The notes: a model not told the origin generated them from the sequence alone. DNA of 64,000 nucleotides from Bosea sp. 124 (GCF_003046175.1 NZ_PZZM01000001.1:3055001-3119000); one strand, 5' to 3'; positions 29,209 to 38,500 are shown, counted from the first letter of the stretch. A program made the numbers and translations.

Positions 29209-30042
29209 ATGAGCCTTTCCCAACGCCATCTGGCGCTGATCCTGATCGCGCCCGGACTCGCCCTGGTCGCGGCGCTGTTTTTGTACCCGCTCTGCTTCTC
29301 GCTGATCTCCGCCTTCACCAAGGACGGTTCTTTCACACTGGAGTGGTTCGCCAAGGCGTTCGAGCTCTACTCGACCGATATCGTCTTCACGGTGGTGATC
29401 GTGCTGGCCTCCTGCGGGCTGACGGCGCTCGCCGCCATCGTCATCGCCGGCACGCTGACGCTGGGCGAGAACCGCTGGATCGTCGGTACGCTCAAGGCGC
29501 TCTATCGCTGGCCGCTGTTCATCCCGTTCATCGTCGCGGCGCAATGCATGCGCACCTTCCTCGCCAAGAACGGCCTGATGAACAACACCTTCGTCTCGCT
29601 CGGCCTGATGGAGCCGTTGCAGGCGGTGAGCTTCCTCGACTGGCGCGGCATCATCGCGACCTTCGTCTGGAAGCAGACGCCCTTCGTCGCGCTGCTGCTG
29701 GCCGGCGCGCTTGCCTCGATCGACCGGGCGACACTGGAAGCCGGGCGCAATCTCGGCGCCTCGCGGCTGCGGGTGCTGATCGAGCTCGCTTTGCCGCAGG
29801 TGATGCCGACGCTGCTGGTCGCGCTCGTGTTGTCCTTCGTGACGATGCTCTCGGTGCTGTCCGTGCCGATGATGGTGTCCGGTTCGCAGCCGACCATGCT
29901 GACCGTCGACATGGCCTTCCGGATCAACGCCTATGGCGACTATGCGACGGCGAACGCACTCGGCGTCATCACCTATCTGATCAGTGCGGGCGCCGCGATC
30001 CTCTACCTCCAGCGCGGCATGTCGCAGGAGGCGCCGCGATGA
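29209..30042 (+). CDS. ABC importer permease, first subunit
   Basis: A 277-residue integral membrane permease with about six transmembrane helices (first: LALILIAPGLALVAALFLYPLCFSLI). The cytoplasmic EAA-type loop that docks the ATPase reads EAGRNLGASRLRVLIELALP. It follows the palindrome after the binding-protein gene and overlaps the second permease by the ATGA quartet. AAGAAG is a weak ribosome site upstream, so translation may rely on low-level initiation after the hairpin. Confidence 0.93.
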   Translation: MSLSQRHLALILIAPGLALVAALFLYPLCFSLISAFTKDGSFTLEWFAKAFELYSTDIVFTVVIVLASCGLTALAAIVIAGTLTLGENRWIVGTLKALYRWPLFIPFIVAAQCMRTFLAKNGLMNNTFVSLGLMEPLQAVSFLDWRGIIATFVWKQTPFVALLLAGALASIDRATLEAGRNLGASRLRVLIELALPQVMPTLLVALVLSFVTMLSVLSVPMMVSGSQPTMLTVDMAFRINAYGDYATANALGVITYLISAGAAILYLQRGMSQEAPR

Positions 30043-30854
30043 CCCGTGTCGTCTCCTCCGCCCGGATGGTGCTGGCGGTCTCCCTGCTCGTTGCCTTCGC
30101 CTTCGTCCTGATCGGTCCGCTTCTGAATCTCGCTCTCTGGTCCGTCGCCGAGCGCTGGTATACGCCCTACAAGCTGCCGGTGACCTATGGCACGCGCTAT
30201 TGGGAACAGGTCTTCCGGCCGACTGGCGATGCCATGAGCTCGCTCAGCACCAGCGTCTGGATCGCGGTGCTGACGGTCGTGCTCGCGCTCGCGCTGTCGA
30301 TCCCGGCTGGCTACGCGCTGGCGCGGCTCAAGCTGCCGATGCGGGCGCTGTTCATGCTGATGTTCCTGCTGCCGCAGGCGTTTCCGTCCGTCGCGATCTA
30401 CATCAACGTGGCGCGGATTTTCTACAATATCGGCATCAACGGCACGGTCTTCGCCGTCGTGCTGGTCCATGCCGCGCATGGGCTCGTCTTCTCCGTCTGG
30501 ATTGCGGCTGCGGCCTTTGCCGCGGTCGACAAGGATCTGGAACTGGCGGCCCGCAACATGGGCGCCTCGCCGCTGCGGGCCTTCTTCACCGTGACGCTGC
30601 CGCTGGCGGCGCCGGGCATCATCGCGTCGGGCATCTTCGTGTTTCTCGAATCGCTCGACGAGTTCACCGGCACCTTCTTCGTCGGCGTGCCGCAGGTCAC
30701 GACGCTGCCTTTGCTGCTCTACAGCGCGGCGATGGGCGGCAACTACCAGGTCGCCTCGATCACGGCGCTGATCCTGCTGGTGCCGTCCGTGCTGTTCATG
30801 CTGTTCATCGAGCGCTTCCTGCGCGCCGACGTGCTGGCTAAGGTGGGCACATAG
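30039..30854 (+). CDS. ABC importer permease, second subunit
   Basis: A 271-residue permease with about six helices (MVLAVSLLVAFAFVLIGPLL, LIVL-rich segments) and the EAA loop ELAARNMGASPLRAFFTVTLP. It starts within the stop codon of the first permease (ATGA), so the pair is translationally coupled. The heterodimer would form the channel for the ATPase and binding protein encoded upstream. Last gene of the transporter operon. Confidence 0.93.
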   Translation: MTRVVSSARMVLAVSLLVAFAFVLIGPLLNLALWSVAERWYTPYKLPVTYGTRYWEQVFRPTGDAMSSLSTSVWIAVLTVVLALALSIPAGYALARLKLPMRALFMLMFLLPQAFPSVAIYINVARIFYNIGINGTVFAVVLVHAAHGLVFSVWIAAAAFAAVDKDLELAARNMGASPLRAFFTVTLPLAAPGIIASGIFVFLESLDEFTGTFFVGVPQVTTLPLLLYSAAMGGNYQVASITALILLVPSVLFMLFIERFLRADVLAKVGT

Positions 30855-30971
30855 CGCGCCCATCTGCTGCGCGAGCGGCGATTTCGACGATTGCGGCTAC
30901 AGGGTCTTAAGCTTCGCCGCCCATAGTGCGAGTGGCCGCCGGACGCGGCCGCGAGGGACCGTCGGAGCGCG

Positions 30972-32294
30972 ATGTCAGTCGGAGCGGGCGAGGCGACACA
31001 GGCGGACGCGGTTTCCGGCGCACGCGCGGCGATCGATCGCGGCCGGGCGATCGCCGCGTTTCTCTCCGGCCTCGGCCTGTTCATCCTCTTGCTGACGCTG
31101 CAGCCCTTTGCCGGCCCCCCGGTGCTGGCCGAGGGCGAATCAAGCGGCAATGTCGTCAACCAGATCGGCTATGTCAGCCTGGCCCTGGTCTATGGCGCGG
31201 CGATGCTGGCCTTTTCCGAGCGCGCTGCGCTGGCCAGGCTGCGGTCGAGCGGCCTGCTCGTCGTCTTTGCGGTCGCCGCGGTGTCGCTGCCGGAGGCGCT
31301 CGACCCGGAGGCCGCTTTTCGGGCGTTGCTGCTGGCGAGCTTCGCCATGGTCCTCGTGGTCGGAATCCTCGTCCTGCCCTGGACCGAGGCCAGCTTCGCC
31401 AATGCGGCGGCCAACGCCACGCTGGTCCTGCTGCTGCTGGTCTATGCCGCGCTCCTGCTGGCGCCGCATCTGGCGGTCCATGGCGCGGAGGGTGTCGAGG
31501 GCGGCCATGCCGGAGACTGGCGGGGCCATCTCTCGCACAAGAACTATGCCGCGCCGGTGTTCTCCATGGTCGCCATGTTCGGCATCTATGTCTGGCGCAT
31601 GGGGCTCACGCTGCGCGGCGCGGCCGTCGTCCTGCTGAGCGTGGTCTTCGTCCTCAACAGCGGCTCGAAGACGACCATGGGTTTCCTACCGGTGGCTATC
31701 GGGCTGGTCCTGCTGGCGCGCGGGCTCGGTCGGCCGCGCCTCGGCCTGGCGATGCATGTGGGCATGGTCCTGCTGATCGGGGCGCTGACGGTCGGCACCA
31801 TCTTCTCGCCGGCGCTGCTGAAGCTGTCGGCCGCGATCAACCCGGACCCGACCTTCACCGGGCGCGACGAGATCTGGAAATTCGCCGCCGCCCGGATCGG
31901 CGAGAAGCCGTGGTTCGGCTATGGCTATGTCAGCTTCTGGCAGACGCCGGCGGTGACGCGGATGGAAGAGAATTTCGAGGCGAGCTGGGACATTCGCGGC
32001 ATCGGATCCGGCCATAACAGCTATCTCGACGCGATGCTGATGTTCGGAATCCCGGGAGCGCTCGTGATCATCTACTGCCTGATGGTGAAGCCGCTGCAGA
32101 ACTATCTCGCGGCCCAGGCCGATCCCGACCGGCGCCGTTTTGCCGATCTCTGCGCGATGATCGTGATGTTCATGACCTATGTCGGCATGCTGGAATCGTT
32201 CTTCCTGAACCGGGCCGAGCCGGTCTGGCTGCTCTTCGCCTTCGCCGTGCTCGGGCTGGAATGCGCGAGGCGGATGACGATGCGTCGCGCCTGA
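30972..32294 (+). CDS. O-antigen ligase / Wzy-like polymerase family membrane protein
   Basis: A 440-residue protein with roughly eleven hydrophobic segments and the Wzy_C (PF04932) features: a periplasmic loop motif GHLSHKNYAAP, then NSGSKTTMGF and, after a large loop, GRDEIWKFAAARIGEKP and GHNSYLDAMLMFGIPG. Such proteins ligate O-antigen or exopolysaccharide chains to lipid A core or polymerise repeat units, using undecaprenyl-linked donors in the periplasm. It lies alone between the ABC operon and a VOC gene. It could serve the glycan cluster at the right of the window, though 14 kb separate them. Confidence 0.88.
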   Translation: MSVGAGEATQADAVSGARAAIDRGRAIAAFLSGLGLFILLLTLQPFAGPPVLAEGESSGNVVNQIGYVSLALVYGAAMLAFSERAALARLRSSGLLVVFAVAAVSLPEALDPEAAFRALLLASFAMVLVVGILVLPWTEASFANAAANATLVLLLLVYAALLLAPHLAVHGAEGVEGGHAGDWRGHLSHKNYAAPVFSMVAMFGIYVWRMGLTLRGAAVVLLSVVFVLNSGSKTTMGFLPVAIGLVLLARGLGRPRLGLAMHVGMVLLIGALTVGTIFSPALLKLSAAINPDPTFTGRDEIWKFAAARIGEKPWFGYGYVSFWQTPAVTRMEENFEASWDIRGIGSGHNSYLDAMLMFGIPGALVIIYCLMVKPLQNYLAAQADPDRRRFADLCAMIVMFMTYVGMLESFFLNRAEPVWLLFAFAVLGLECARRMTMRRA

Positions 32295-32429
32295 ACGGCC
32301 AGGCGTGCTGCGCCCGCCCTTGTGCCTCCTCTTGCGTCGCTCTTGTCCCGCTTCTCGCACCTCCTGCCGTCTTTCGACGGAACGGCAAGTCAGTCTGTGG
32401 CGTTACCGCGACGACAACGGGAGACGCAG

Positions 32430-32858
32430 ATGGAAACCCAGGAACTGCACCGTGGCCGCCTGATCGACCATATCCAGCTCGTCGTCAGCGACCTGGCGGC
32501 GAGCCGCCGCTTCTACGAGGCCCTGTTCGACATCCTGGAGATTCCGCTGGGCGGGAGCGCCGACGACTATTTCTGGATCGACGAGCTGTTCGTCTCGAGC
32601 CTGGACAGCAAGGCGGCGCAGGGGGCATTGACCGGCCGGCATCACATCGCCTTTCAGGCGAAGGACCGCGCCATGGTCGCGGCGTTTCATGCCGCCGGCC
32701 TGAAGCACGGTGGACGCGACAATGGCGGCCCGGGCGAGCGCTCCTACCATCCGGGCTATTATGCGGCCTTCCTGATCGATCCGGACGGCAACAACATCGA
32801 GGCGGTCTTCCATGGCGAGGCCCGGCGAAGCGCGCCGTCGGTCAAGATCGCGTTCTAG
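32430..32858 (+). CDS. VOC-family (glyoxalase/bleomycin resistance) protein
   Basis: A 142-residue vicinal-oxygen-chelate fold protein: DHIQLVVSDLAASRRFYEALF (first beta-alpha-beta module) and GYYAAFLIDPDGNNIEAVFHG (second). Metal-binding candidates are His in DHIQL, His in GRHHIAFQ and Glu in NIEAVF. Function unknown; often annotated as glyoxalase or lactoylglutathione lyase. I start at 32430 after GGGAGA. Its 3' end overlaps the convergent LysR gene by 17 bp. Confidence 0.85.
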   Translation: METQELHRGRLIDHIQLVVSDLAASRRFYEALFDILEIPLGGSADDYFWIDELFVSSLDSKAAQGALTGRHHIAFQAKDRAMVAAFHAAGLKHGGRDNGGPGERSYHPGYYAAFLIDPDGNNIEAVFHGEARRSAPSVKIAF

Positions 32859-33726
32859 CCTCCGCCCTGTGCCGGCGGGCGATGTCGAGGAAGGCCTTGA
32901 TCGCCTTGCTCTGGTTGCGCTCGCTCAGGCAGATCAGCGCTTCCTTCATCAGGATCGGCGGACCGTCGAGCGCGATGCGCGCCAGCCCGTGCCCTTCGCC
33001 GAATTCGGCCTCGGAGACGAAACCGATGCCGGCGCCCGCCGCCACGACGTCGCGCACACCCTCCCGCCCCTCGACCTCGATCGCATGGCGCAGCGCGACG
33101 CCGGTCTCGACCGCCCGCTGTTCGAGCAGGCGCCGCGTCCGCGAGCCGTGCTCGCGCATCACCAGCGGCAGGCCGGCGAGATCGGCGAGCGAGAGCGACC
33201 GGCGGGCGGCCAGCGGATGGCCCGCGGCGACGAAGGCGATGATCGGCGTCGCGTTCAGCGGAACGATCTCGAAGTCGCGACGCGGGGTGGTGTCGCCCAG
33301 AACGCCGAGATCGGCCTCGTAGCTCAGCAGCCGGGCGAGAACCGTCTCGGTGTTGCCGGCCTGCACCGTCATCTGGACGCCGGGATAGGCTTCGCGGAAG
33401 GCGCTCAGGACATGCAGGATGTGGTGGACGGAATCGGCGACGAGCCGCAGCGCCCCCATCCGCAGCGCGCGCGACTCGGAGAGCAGTTCCAGGGCCTGAC
33501 CCTCGGCGTCGAACAGCCGGTGCGTGATCGCGAGCAAGGTCTCGCCCATCGGCGTCAGCGCGACCTGCTTGTGCTGACGGCTGAACAGCAGCACGTCATA
33601 TTCCTCCTCCAGCTTGCGAACCTGGTCGGAGATGGCCGGCTGCGTCAGGCCGAGTTCGTTTGCCGCGCGCGAGAACCCGCCCGAGATCGCGACATGGTGG
33701 AAGGCACGAAGCTGAACATAGCGCAT
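32842..33726 (-). CDS. LysR-family regulator, probably of 2-aminoethylphosphonate degradation
   Basis: A 294-residue LysR-type regulator: N-terminal winged helix (VQLRAFHHVAISGGFSRAANELGLTQPAISDQVRKLEEE) and a periplasmic-binding-like effector domain (ALRMGALRLVADSVHHILHVL). It is divergent from phnW, and its HTH sequence resembles regulators commonly paired with phnW/phnX in proteobacteria, so 2-aminoethylphosphonate or phosphonoacetaldehyde is the likely effector (inference). Start at 33726; no strong Shine-Dalgarno site is seen. The longer frame to 33867 runs into the shared promoter region. Confidence 0.9.
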   Translation of the reverse strand: MRYVQLRAFHHVAISGGFSRAANELGLTQPAISDQVRKLEEEYDVLLFSRQHKQVALTPMGETLLAITHRLFDAEGQALELLSESRALRMGALRLVADSVHHILHVLSAFREAYPGVQMTVQAGNTETVLARLLSYEADLGVLGDTTPRRDFEIVPLNATPIIAFVAAGHPLAARRSLSLADLAGLPLVMREHGSRTRRLLEQRAVETGVALRHAIEVEGREGVRDVVAAGAGIGFVSEAEFGEGHGLARIALDGPPILMKEALICLSERNQSKAIKAFLDIARRHRAEARTRS

Positions 33727-33781
33727 GCAGAAATCCGGGTTGGGCTGGGCTGAGATCGATGCCTGTGAGTTTCGGATGTAT

Positions 33782-33796
33782 CGATAAAATTTATTG
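33782..33796. promoter_or_regulatory. Possible LysR-type operator between LysR and phnW
   Basis: CGATAAA-A-TTTATTG is a near-perfect dyad with a T-N11-A arrangement counted from position 33781, within an AT-rich divergent region 83 bp before phnW. Consistent with a LysR recognition site, unproven. Confidence 0.35.
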
Positions 33797-33878
33797 GTCA
33801 ATCTAAAATAGCGATTTTTCAGATGTCTGGATACAGGCGATGATGCCTTCATCGAATGGGTCACCAAGAGGAGCGGCG

Positions 33879-35078
33879 ATGCCCGTCACCGACCATCTGG
33901 ACATCACCGCCTTCGAGGCCCCCGCCCTGGGCGAGCCCTATCTGCTGACGCCCGGTCCGCTGACCACGGCCTATGCCGTGAAGCAGGCGATGCTGCGGGA
34001 CTGGGGCTCCTGGGACGGTGACTTCCGGGCTCTGACGGCGACGATGCGGCGCCAGCTTCTGGCGATGGTCGGTGATGACGAAGGGAATTTCGACTGCGTG
34101 CCGATCCAGGGCAGCGGCAGCTTCTGCGTCGAGGCGATGCTGGGCTCCTTCGTGCCGCGCGACGGCAAGCTGCTCGTCCTCGCCAACGGCGCCTATGGCC
34201 TGCGGGCGGCGCAGACGATGCGTTATCTCGGCCGTGCCTGCACCCTGATCGACAAGGGCGACTACCTGCCGCCGCGCGCCGCCGATGTCGTGGCCGCGCT
34301 GCAGGCCGATCCGGCCATCACCCATGTGCTCGCGATCCATTGCGAGACCAGCTCGGGCATCCTGAATCCGGTCGCCGAGATTTCGCAGGCCGTCTACGGC
34401 CTTGGCCGCAAGCTGCTGATCGACTCGATGAGCGCCTTCGGGGCGCTGCCGGTCGAGGTCGGGACGCTGCGCTACGAGGCGATCGTGTCGTCGGCCAACA
34501 AATGCATCGAGGGGGTACCGGGTTTCGGCTTCGTCATCGCCCGTAAAAGCGAACTCGCCGCGGCCGAGGGCCGCAGCCATTCGCTCAGCCTCGACGTCCA
34601 CGCGCAATGGGCGGCGATGGAGAAGACCGGCCAGTGGCGCTTCACGCCGCCGACCCATATCGTTGCCGCCTTCGTCGAGGCGCTGCGCCTGCACGAAGCC
34701 GAGGGTGGCGTCGTGGCGCGCGGTGCGCGCTATGCCCGCAACCGCGACGTGCTGGTCGCCGGCATGCGCGAGGCCGGCTTCGAGACATTGCTGCCGGACG
34801 AATGGCTCTCGCCGATCATCGTCACCTTCTTCTGCCCGGCGCATCCGAACTTCGCCTTCGACCGCTTCTACGGGCTGATGAAGGACAAGGGCTTCATCAT
34901 CTATCCGGGCAAGCTGACGGTGGTCGACAGCTTCCGCGTCGGCTGCATCGGCCACATGGACGAACATGTCATGCGCCGCGTCGTCGCGGCGGCGAAGCAG
35001 TCGCTGGTCGAGATGGGCGTGCCCAGCGCAGCCCCGCCGGCGTTGGCGCTCGATGAGCGCGCGCGGCTCGTCGCCTGA
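33879..35078 (+). CDS. phnW: 2-aminoethylphosphonate--pyruvate transaminase
   Basis: PLP-dependent class V aminotransferase (399 residues) converting 2-aminoethylphosphonate and pyruvate to phosphonoacetaldehyde and alanine. Conserved: LLTPGPLTTAYAVKQAMLRDWGSWD near the N-terminus, the substrate phosphonate site QGSGSFCVEAML, HCETSSGILNPV, and the PLP-binding Lys in SSANKCIEGVPGFGFV. The C-terminal ~20 residues extend slightly beyond the typical end. AGGAG 6-9 nt upstream fixes the start at 33879. Followed 25 bp later by phnX, which cleaves the product. Confidence 0.96.
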   Translation: MPVTDHLDITAFEAPALGEPYLLTPGPLTTAYAVKQAMLRDWGSWDGDFRALTATMRRQLLAMVGDDEGNFDCVPIQGSGSFCVEAMLGSFVPRDGKLLVLANGAYGLRAAQTMRYLGRACTLIDKGDYLPPRAADVVAALQADPAITHVLAIHCETSSGILNPVAEISQAVYGLGRKLLIDSMSAFGALPVEVGTLRYEAIVSSANKCIEGVPGFGFVIARKSELAAAEGRSHSLSLDVHAQWAAMEKTGQWRFTPPTHIVAAFVEALRLHEAEGGVVARGARYARNRDVLVAGMREAGFETLLPDEWLSPIIVTFFCPAHPNFAFDRFYGLMKDKGFIIYPGKLTVVDSFRVGCIGHMDEHVMRRVVAAAKQSLVEMGVPSAAPPALALDERARLVA

Positions 35079-35103
35079 GCACGGCGCGTCGGGTAACCCG
35101 GGA

Positions 35104-35925
35104 ATGGATAAGAGCATGTCGCTGAACCAGATCAGGGCCGTCGTCTTCGACTGGGCCGGAACCGTCGTCGATCACGGTTCGCTCGCGCCGATGGGGGCTT
35201 TCGTCGAGGCCTTCGCTGCATTCGGCGTCGCGGTCATGATCGACGAGGCGCGCATCCCGATGGGCATGGCCAAGCGCCCCCATGTCGCTGCGCTCTTCGC
35301 CATGCCCCGGATCGCCGCCGAATGGCGGCGGGAGCGCGGCCATGCGCCGACGGAGGCCGATATCTCTGCCGTCTACGATGTCTTCGTGCCGAAGAACATT
35401 GCCGTCGCGGCGCAGTTCGCCGATCTCATTCCCGGCGCCGCCGATCTCGCCGCCATGCTACGCGCGGACGGCGTTCGCATCGGCAGCACCACCGGCTACA
35501 CCCGCGCGATCATGGCGGAGGTGACGCCGCGCGCGAAGGAGCAGGGTTTCGTCTCTGATGCGATGGCCTGCACGGGTGATGCGCCCGACGGCCGGCCGAC
35601 GCCCTTCCTGATGTGGCGGGTCCTGACCGAGCTTCAGGTCTATCCGGCCTGGCGCGCTGTCAAGGTCGACGATACCGAGGTCGGCATCGGGGAGGGCACG
35701 AATGGCGGCGCCTGGACCGTCGGCGTGGCGGTGACGGGCAATGTCTTCGGCCTGTCGCTCGCCGATACGCTGGCGCTCTCACCCGACGAGTTTGCGCAGC
35801 GCCGCGCGATGGCGGTAGCGAAGCTGAAGGCGGCCGGCGCGCATTACGTCGTCGACGGTGTCGCCGATCTGGCGCCGGTGCTGGCCGAGATCGACCAGCG
35901 GATCGCGCGGGGCGAGCGTCCCTGA
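35104..35925 (+). CDS. phnX: Phosphonoacetaldehyde hydrolase (phosphonatase)
   Basis: HAD-superfamily C-P bond hydrolase (273 residues) turning phosphonoacetaldehyde into acetaldehyde and phosphate. The nucleophile Asp16 is in VVFDWAGTVVD, and the Schiff-base Lys57 in IPMGMAKRPHV is the residue specific to phosphonatases. SSTTGYTRA-type motif appears as GSTTGYTRAIM, and the metal site is VKVDDTEVGIGEG. Two start codons are possible (35104 and 35116, MSLNQIR); I list the first. With phnW it releases both nitrogen and phosphorus from 2-aminoethylphosphonate. Confidence 0.96.
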   Translation: MDKSMSLNQIRAVVFDWAGTVVDHGSLAPMGAFVEAFAAFGVAVMIDEARIPMGMAKRPHVAALFAMPRIAAEWRRERGHAPTEADISAVYDVFVPKNIAVAAQFADLIPGAADLAAMLRADGVRIGSTTGYTRAIMAEVTPRAKEQGFVSDAMACTGDAPDGRPTPFLMWRVLTELQVYPAWRAVKVDDTEVGIGEGTNGGAWTVGVAVTGNVFGLSLADTLALSPDEFAQRRAMAVAKLKAAGAHYVVDGVADLAPVLAEIDQRIARGERP

Positions 35926-35993
35926 GATGGCGGGCAGGCGGGGCGGAACCTGGCGGCCAGCAAACGGTTCCTTCCCGAAAGGAGGGCCGCGCC

Positions 35994-36272
35994 ATGTCGA
36001 TCAACTCCCGCCCGACCGATGCCCCGGTTCCCTACCAGACTCCGCAGCGCAAGGGGCAATCCGGTGAGGATGCGGAGCGGAGGCCCGGGCCCAATCCGCG
36101 CTCCAGCCACGCCACCGGCCCGCACGCGCCCTATGAACCGACGGATTCAGGCGGGCTTGCTGCCGAGAAGCACAATAGAGAGCCTGCTGCGCCCCCGGAC
36201 GATGCGCCGGAAGCCGGGACGAAACCGGACGCCGGCATCGAGATCGTGGACCTGAGCCGTCACAAGACCTAG
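35994..36272 (+). CDS. Small Pro/Glu-rich disordered protein, unknown function
   Basis: A 92-residue, highly polar and probably disordered protein (MSINSRPTDAPVPYQTPQRK; Pro, Ala, Glu and Asp rich), ending EIVDLSRHKT. No domain recognised. I accept it as a real gene because AAAGGAGG, an almost ideal Shine-Dalgarno site, lies 8 nt before the ATG, and a polar composition without membrane or low-complexity Arg is unlike shadow frames. It is 68 bp downstream of phnX and may be in the same transcript. Confidence 0.65.
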   Translation: MSINSRPTDAPVPYQTPQRKGQSGEDAERRPGPNPRSSHATGPHAPYEPTDSGGLAAEKHNREPAAPPDDAPEAGTKPDAGIEIVDLSRHKT

Positions 36273-36362
36273 CCTCGGTGGCGCTGCATGGCGCAAGCCC
36301 TGAGTTGGCCTGTCGGACTGCTGCTGCCACCATGTCGTCACCTTGCGGGAGTGTCAGTCGCG

Positions 36363-36779
36363 ATGCGCAACGTCTTTGCCGTCCTGTTCGCAGCCATCAT
36401 GCCCGTCCTTGTCGCGCTTCCCGCTGGCGCGCAGCTTGTCGGGACGCCGGGCAATGCTCCGCTCACGCCTGACGGACCCAGGCGCGGTCTCGGCCCGCCC
36501 TCGATCACCGACAATGTCCCGGATCTCCGCCTGCGCTCCGATGGCGGGGGCATTCCGGGAGCCGGGCCGCTCTTCGTGCCAGGCGGTACCGATCGTCCCG
36601 CTCAATTCCGTTCGCAATGGCAAGGCGACGCTGCACCCAGCCGATACCGGGCGTCCGCGCTCGGCCAGCGCTGCCAGACGGCGCGGCGGATCTGCGTTCT
36701 GGGCAGGGCTGCGCCCGTCGAAGCGGGCTGCTCGTGCCGAACGGGGAGCGGGCGCGTCCGGGGCCGCGTCGTGCCGTAA
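36363..36779 (+). CDS. Secreted Cys-containing hypothetical protein
   Basis: A 138-residue protein with a signal peptide (MRNVFAVLFAAIMPVLVALP, cleaved after AGA, before QLVGTPGN). The C-terminal third carries four cysteines with the pattern C-x6-C then C-x-C in ARRICVLGRAAPVEAGCSC, and ends GRVRGRVVP. This Cys arrangement recurs in small periplasmic proteins of Rhizobiales, but I know of no assigned function. No regulatory feature stands out nearby. Confidence 0.6.
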   Translation: MRNVFAVLFAAIMPVLVALPAGAQLVGTPGNAPLTPDGPRRGLGPPSITDNVPDLRLRSDGGGIPGAGPLFVPGGTDRPAQFRSQWQGDAAPSRYRASALGQRCQTARRICVLGRAAPVEAGCSCRTGSGRVRGRVVP

Positions 36780-36952
36780 CGGCGACGCGGCGCTTTCCGG
36801 GCTGGACCTGACGCTTTCCAAGTGCCGGTGTCGCGTCGAGTCCGCGCGCACCTATAACTCCCTGGAATACGCGATTCCCGATTTCGACTTGGACAGCGTG
36901 GATGCACTGCACCCACACTGGCCCGAATGGCCAAAGCCGAGGGGATCACGTC

Positions 36953-38500
36953 ATGAAACATCGCATCATCGGGCTCGCCAGCCTGATCGCCGCGGCCTGC
37001 GCGCCGATCGCGGGCTCGGCGCAGGAAGCCCTGCTGCGTGTCGCCGGCAACGGCGATGTCTCGACGCTCGACGCCCATCGCGCCAGCGCCACCGCCGACA
37101 AGACATTGATCGGCTGGATCTATAACGGCCTCGTCCGTTTCAAGCCCGGCAGCGCCGATCCGCAGGATCTCGAGCCCGACCTGGCGGAGCGCTGGGTGAC
37201 TTCGCCGGATGGCAAGGTCTGGACCTTCCATCTACGCAAGGACGTCAAATTTCAGGGCGACTGGGGCACGCTGAGCGCCGACGACGTCGTCTATTCGCTG
37301 CAGCGCTCGGCCGACCCCAAGCGCTCGACCTTCTCCTCGGATTTCGCGGCGGTCGAGACGGTGGAGAAGACCGGCGACCTCACGGTGCGTGTCACGCTGA
37401 AATACCCCGACGTCAATTTTCTGGGTCGCGTCTCCAACTACCATGGCGGCAACATCGTCAGCCGCAAGGCGGCGGAGGAGCTCGGTGACAAGTTCGGGGC
37501 GAAGCCGGTCGGAACCGGCCCCTTCGCCTTCGTCGAGCAGGTGACGCAGCAGTATGTGAAGCTCGCCGCGCATCCGGGCTATTTCCGCGGCAAGCCGAAG
37601 ATCGACACGATCATGGTGCGCGTCATCCCCTCCGACAGCGCTCGTGAACTCGCCTTCACCTCCGGCGAACTCGACCTGATGTATGGCAAGCGCGAGCAGC
37701 GCTGGGTCGATTCCGCCCGCCGCCGGCCCGGCTTCAACGTCGACATCTTCCAGCCGGGCGAATTCCGGCTGCTGCACCTCAACCAGAGCATTCCGCCCCT
37801 CGACGACATCCGCGTGAGGCGCGCGGTCGCGGCCGCCGTCAATGTCGACGACCTCGTGCGTTTCGTCGGCAAGGATGTCGGCCCCAAAGGCTGCTCCGTC
37901 GTGCCGCCAGGCTATCTCGGCGAGGACTGTTCGGTCCGCTACGGCTTCGACCTCGCCAAGGCGAAGGCGCTGCTGGCCGAAGCCGGCCACAAGGACGGCA
38001 TCACGATCAAGGCGATCGTCTCCAATATCTCGGCGCAGCAGCCCTTCATGGAGATCATCCAGGCGCAGCTCGGCAAGGCCGGGATCAAGCTCGAGATGCA
38101 GGTCGTCGACCACGCGACCTATCAGAGCCAGACCCGCAAGGACCTGAGCGGGCTGGTCTTCTATGGTGCGGCGCGCTTCCCGATCGCCGACACCTATCTC
38201 AGCGAGTTCTTCCATTCGCGTGCCACCGTCGGCACGCCGACCGCGGCGACGAATTTTTCGCATTGCGCCGTTGCCGACAAGGAGATCGAGCAGGCCCGCA
38301 CCGCGCCCGACGCCGCCGCCCAGAAGGCCCTCTGGAAGGAGGCGCAACGCAAAATCATGGACGATGTCTGCGCCATCCCGCTATTCGAGCTGCGTCAGGT
38401 CTGGGCTCGCGGCGACAAGCTGGATTTCGGCTACGAGCTGAAGGGCGCGCTGAATCTCGCGCCGCCGATCACCGAGGCCACCATGCTGAAGCCGCGCTGA
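36953..38500 (+). CDS. ABC transporter substrate-binding protein, family 5 (peptide/opine type)
   Basis: A 515-residue SBP_bac_5 protein with a signal peptide (MKHRIIGLASLIAAACAPIAGSA, mature QEALLRVAG). The characteristic openings are LRVAGNGDVSTLDAHRASAT, WVTSPDGKVWTFHLRKDVKF and PVGTGPFAFVEQV. Two Cys pairs (KGCSVVPPGYLGEDCS and FSHC/DDVC) might form disulfides. It is the binding protein for the dipeptide-type permeases encoded 6.3 kb downstream. GAGGGG precedes the start. The catabolic genes in between suggest an amino-acid or opine-like ligand. Confidence 0.92.
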   Translation: MKHRIIGLASLIAAACAPIAGSAQEALLRVAGNGDVSTLDAHRASATADKTLIGWIYNGLVRFKPGSADPQDLEPDLAERWVTSPDGKVWTFHLRKDVKFQGDWGTLSADDVVYSLQRSADPKRSTFSSDFAAVETVEKTGDLTVRVTLKYPDVNFLGRVSNYHGGNIVSRKAAEELGDKFGAKPVGTGPFAFVEQVTQQYVKLAAHPGYFRGKPKIDTIMVRVIPSDSARELAFTSGELDLMYGKREQRWVDSARRRPGFNVDIFQPGEFRLLHLNQSIPPLDDIRVRRAVAAAVNVDDLVRFVGKDVGPKGCSVVPPGYLGEDCSVRYGFDLAKAKALLAEAGHKDGITIKAIVSNISAQQPFMEIIQAQLGKAGIKLEMQVVDHATYQSQTRKDLSGLVFYGAARFPIADTYLSEFFHSRATVGTPTAATNFSHCAVADKEIEQARTAPDAAAQKALWKEAQRKIMDDVCAIPLFELRQVWARGDKLDFGYELKGALNLAPPITEATMLKPR

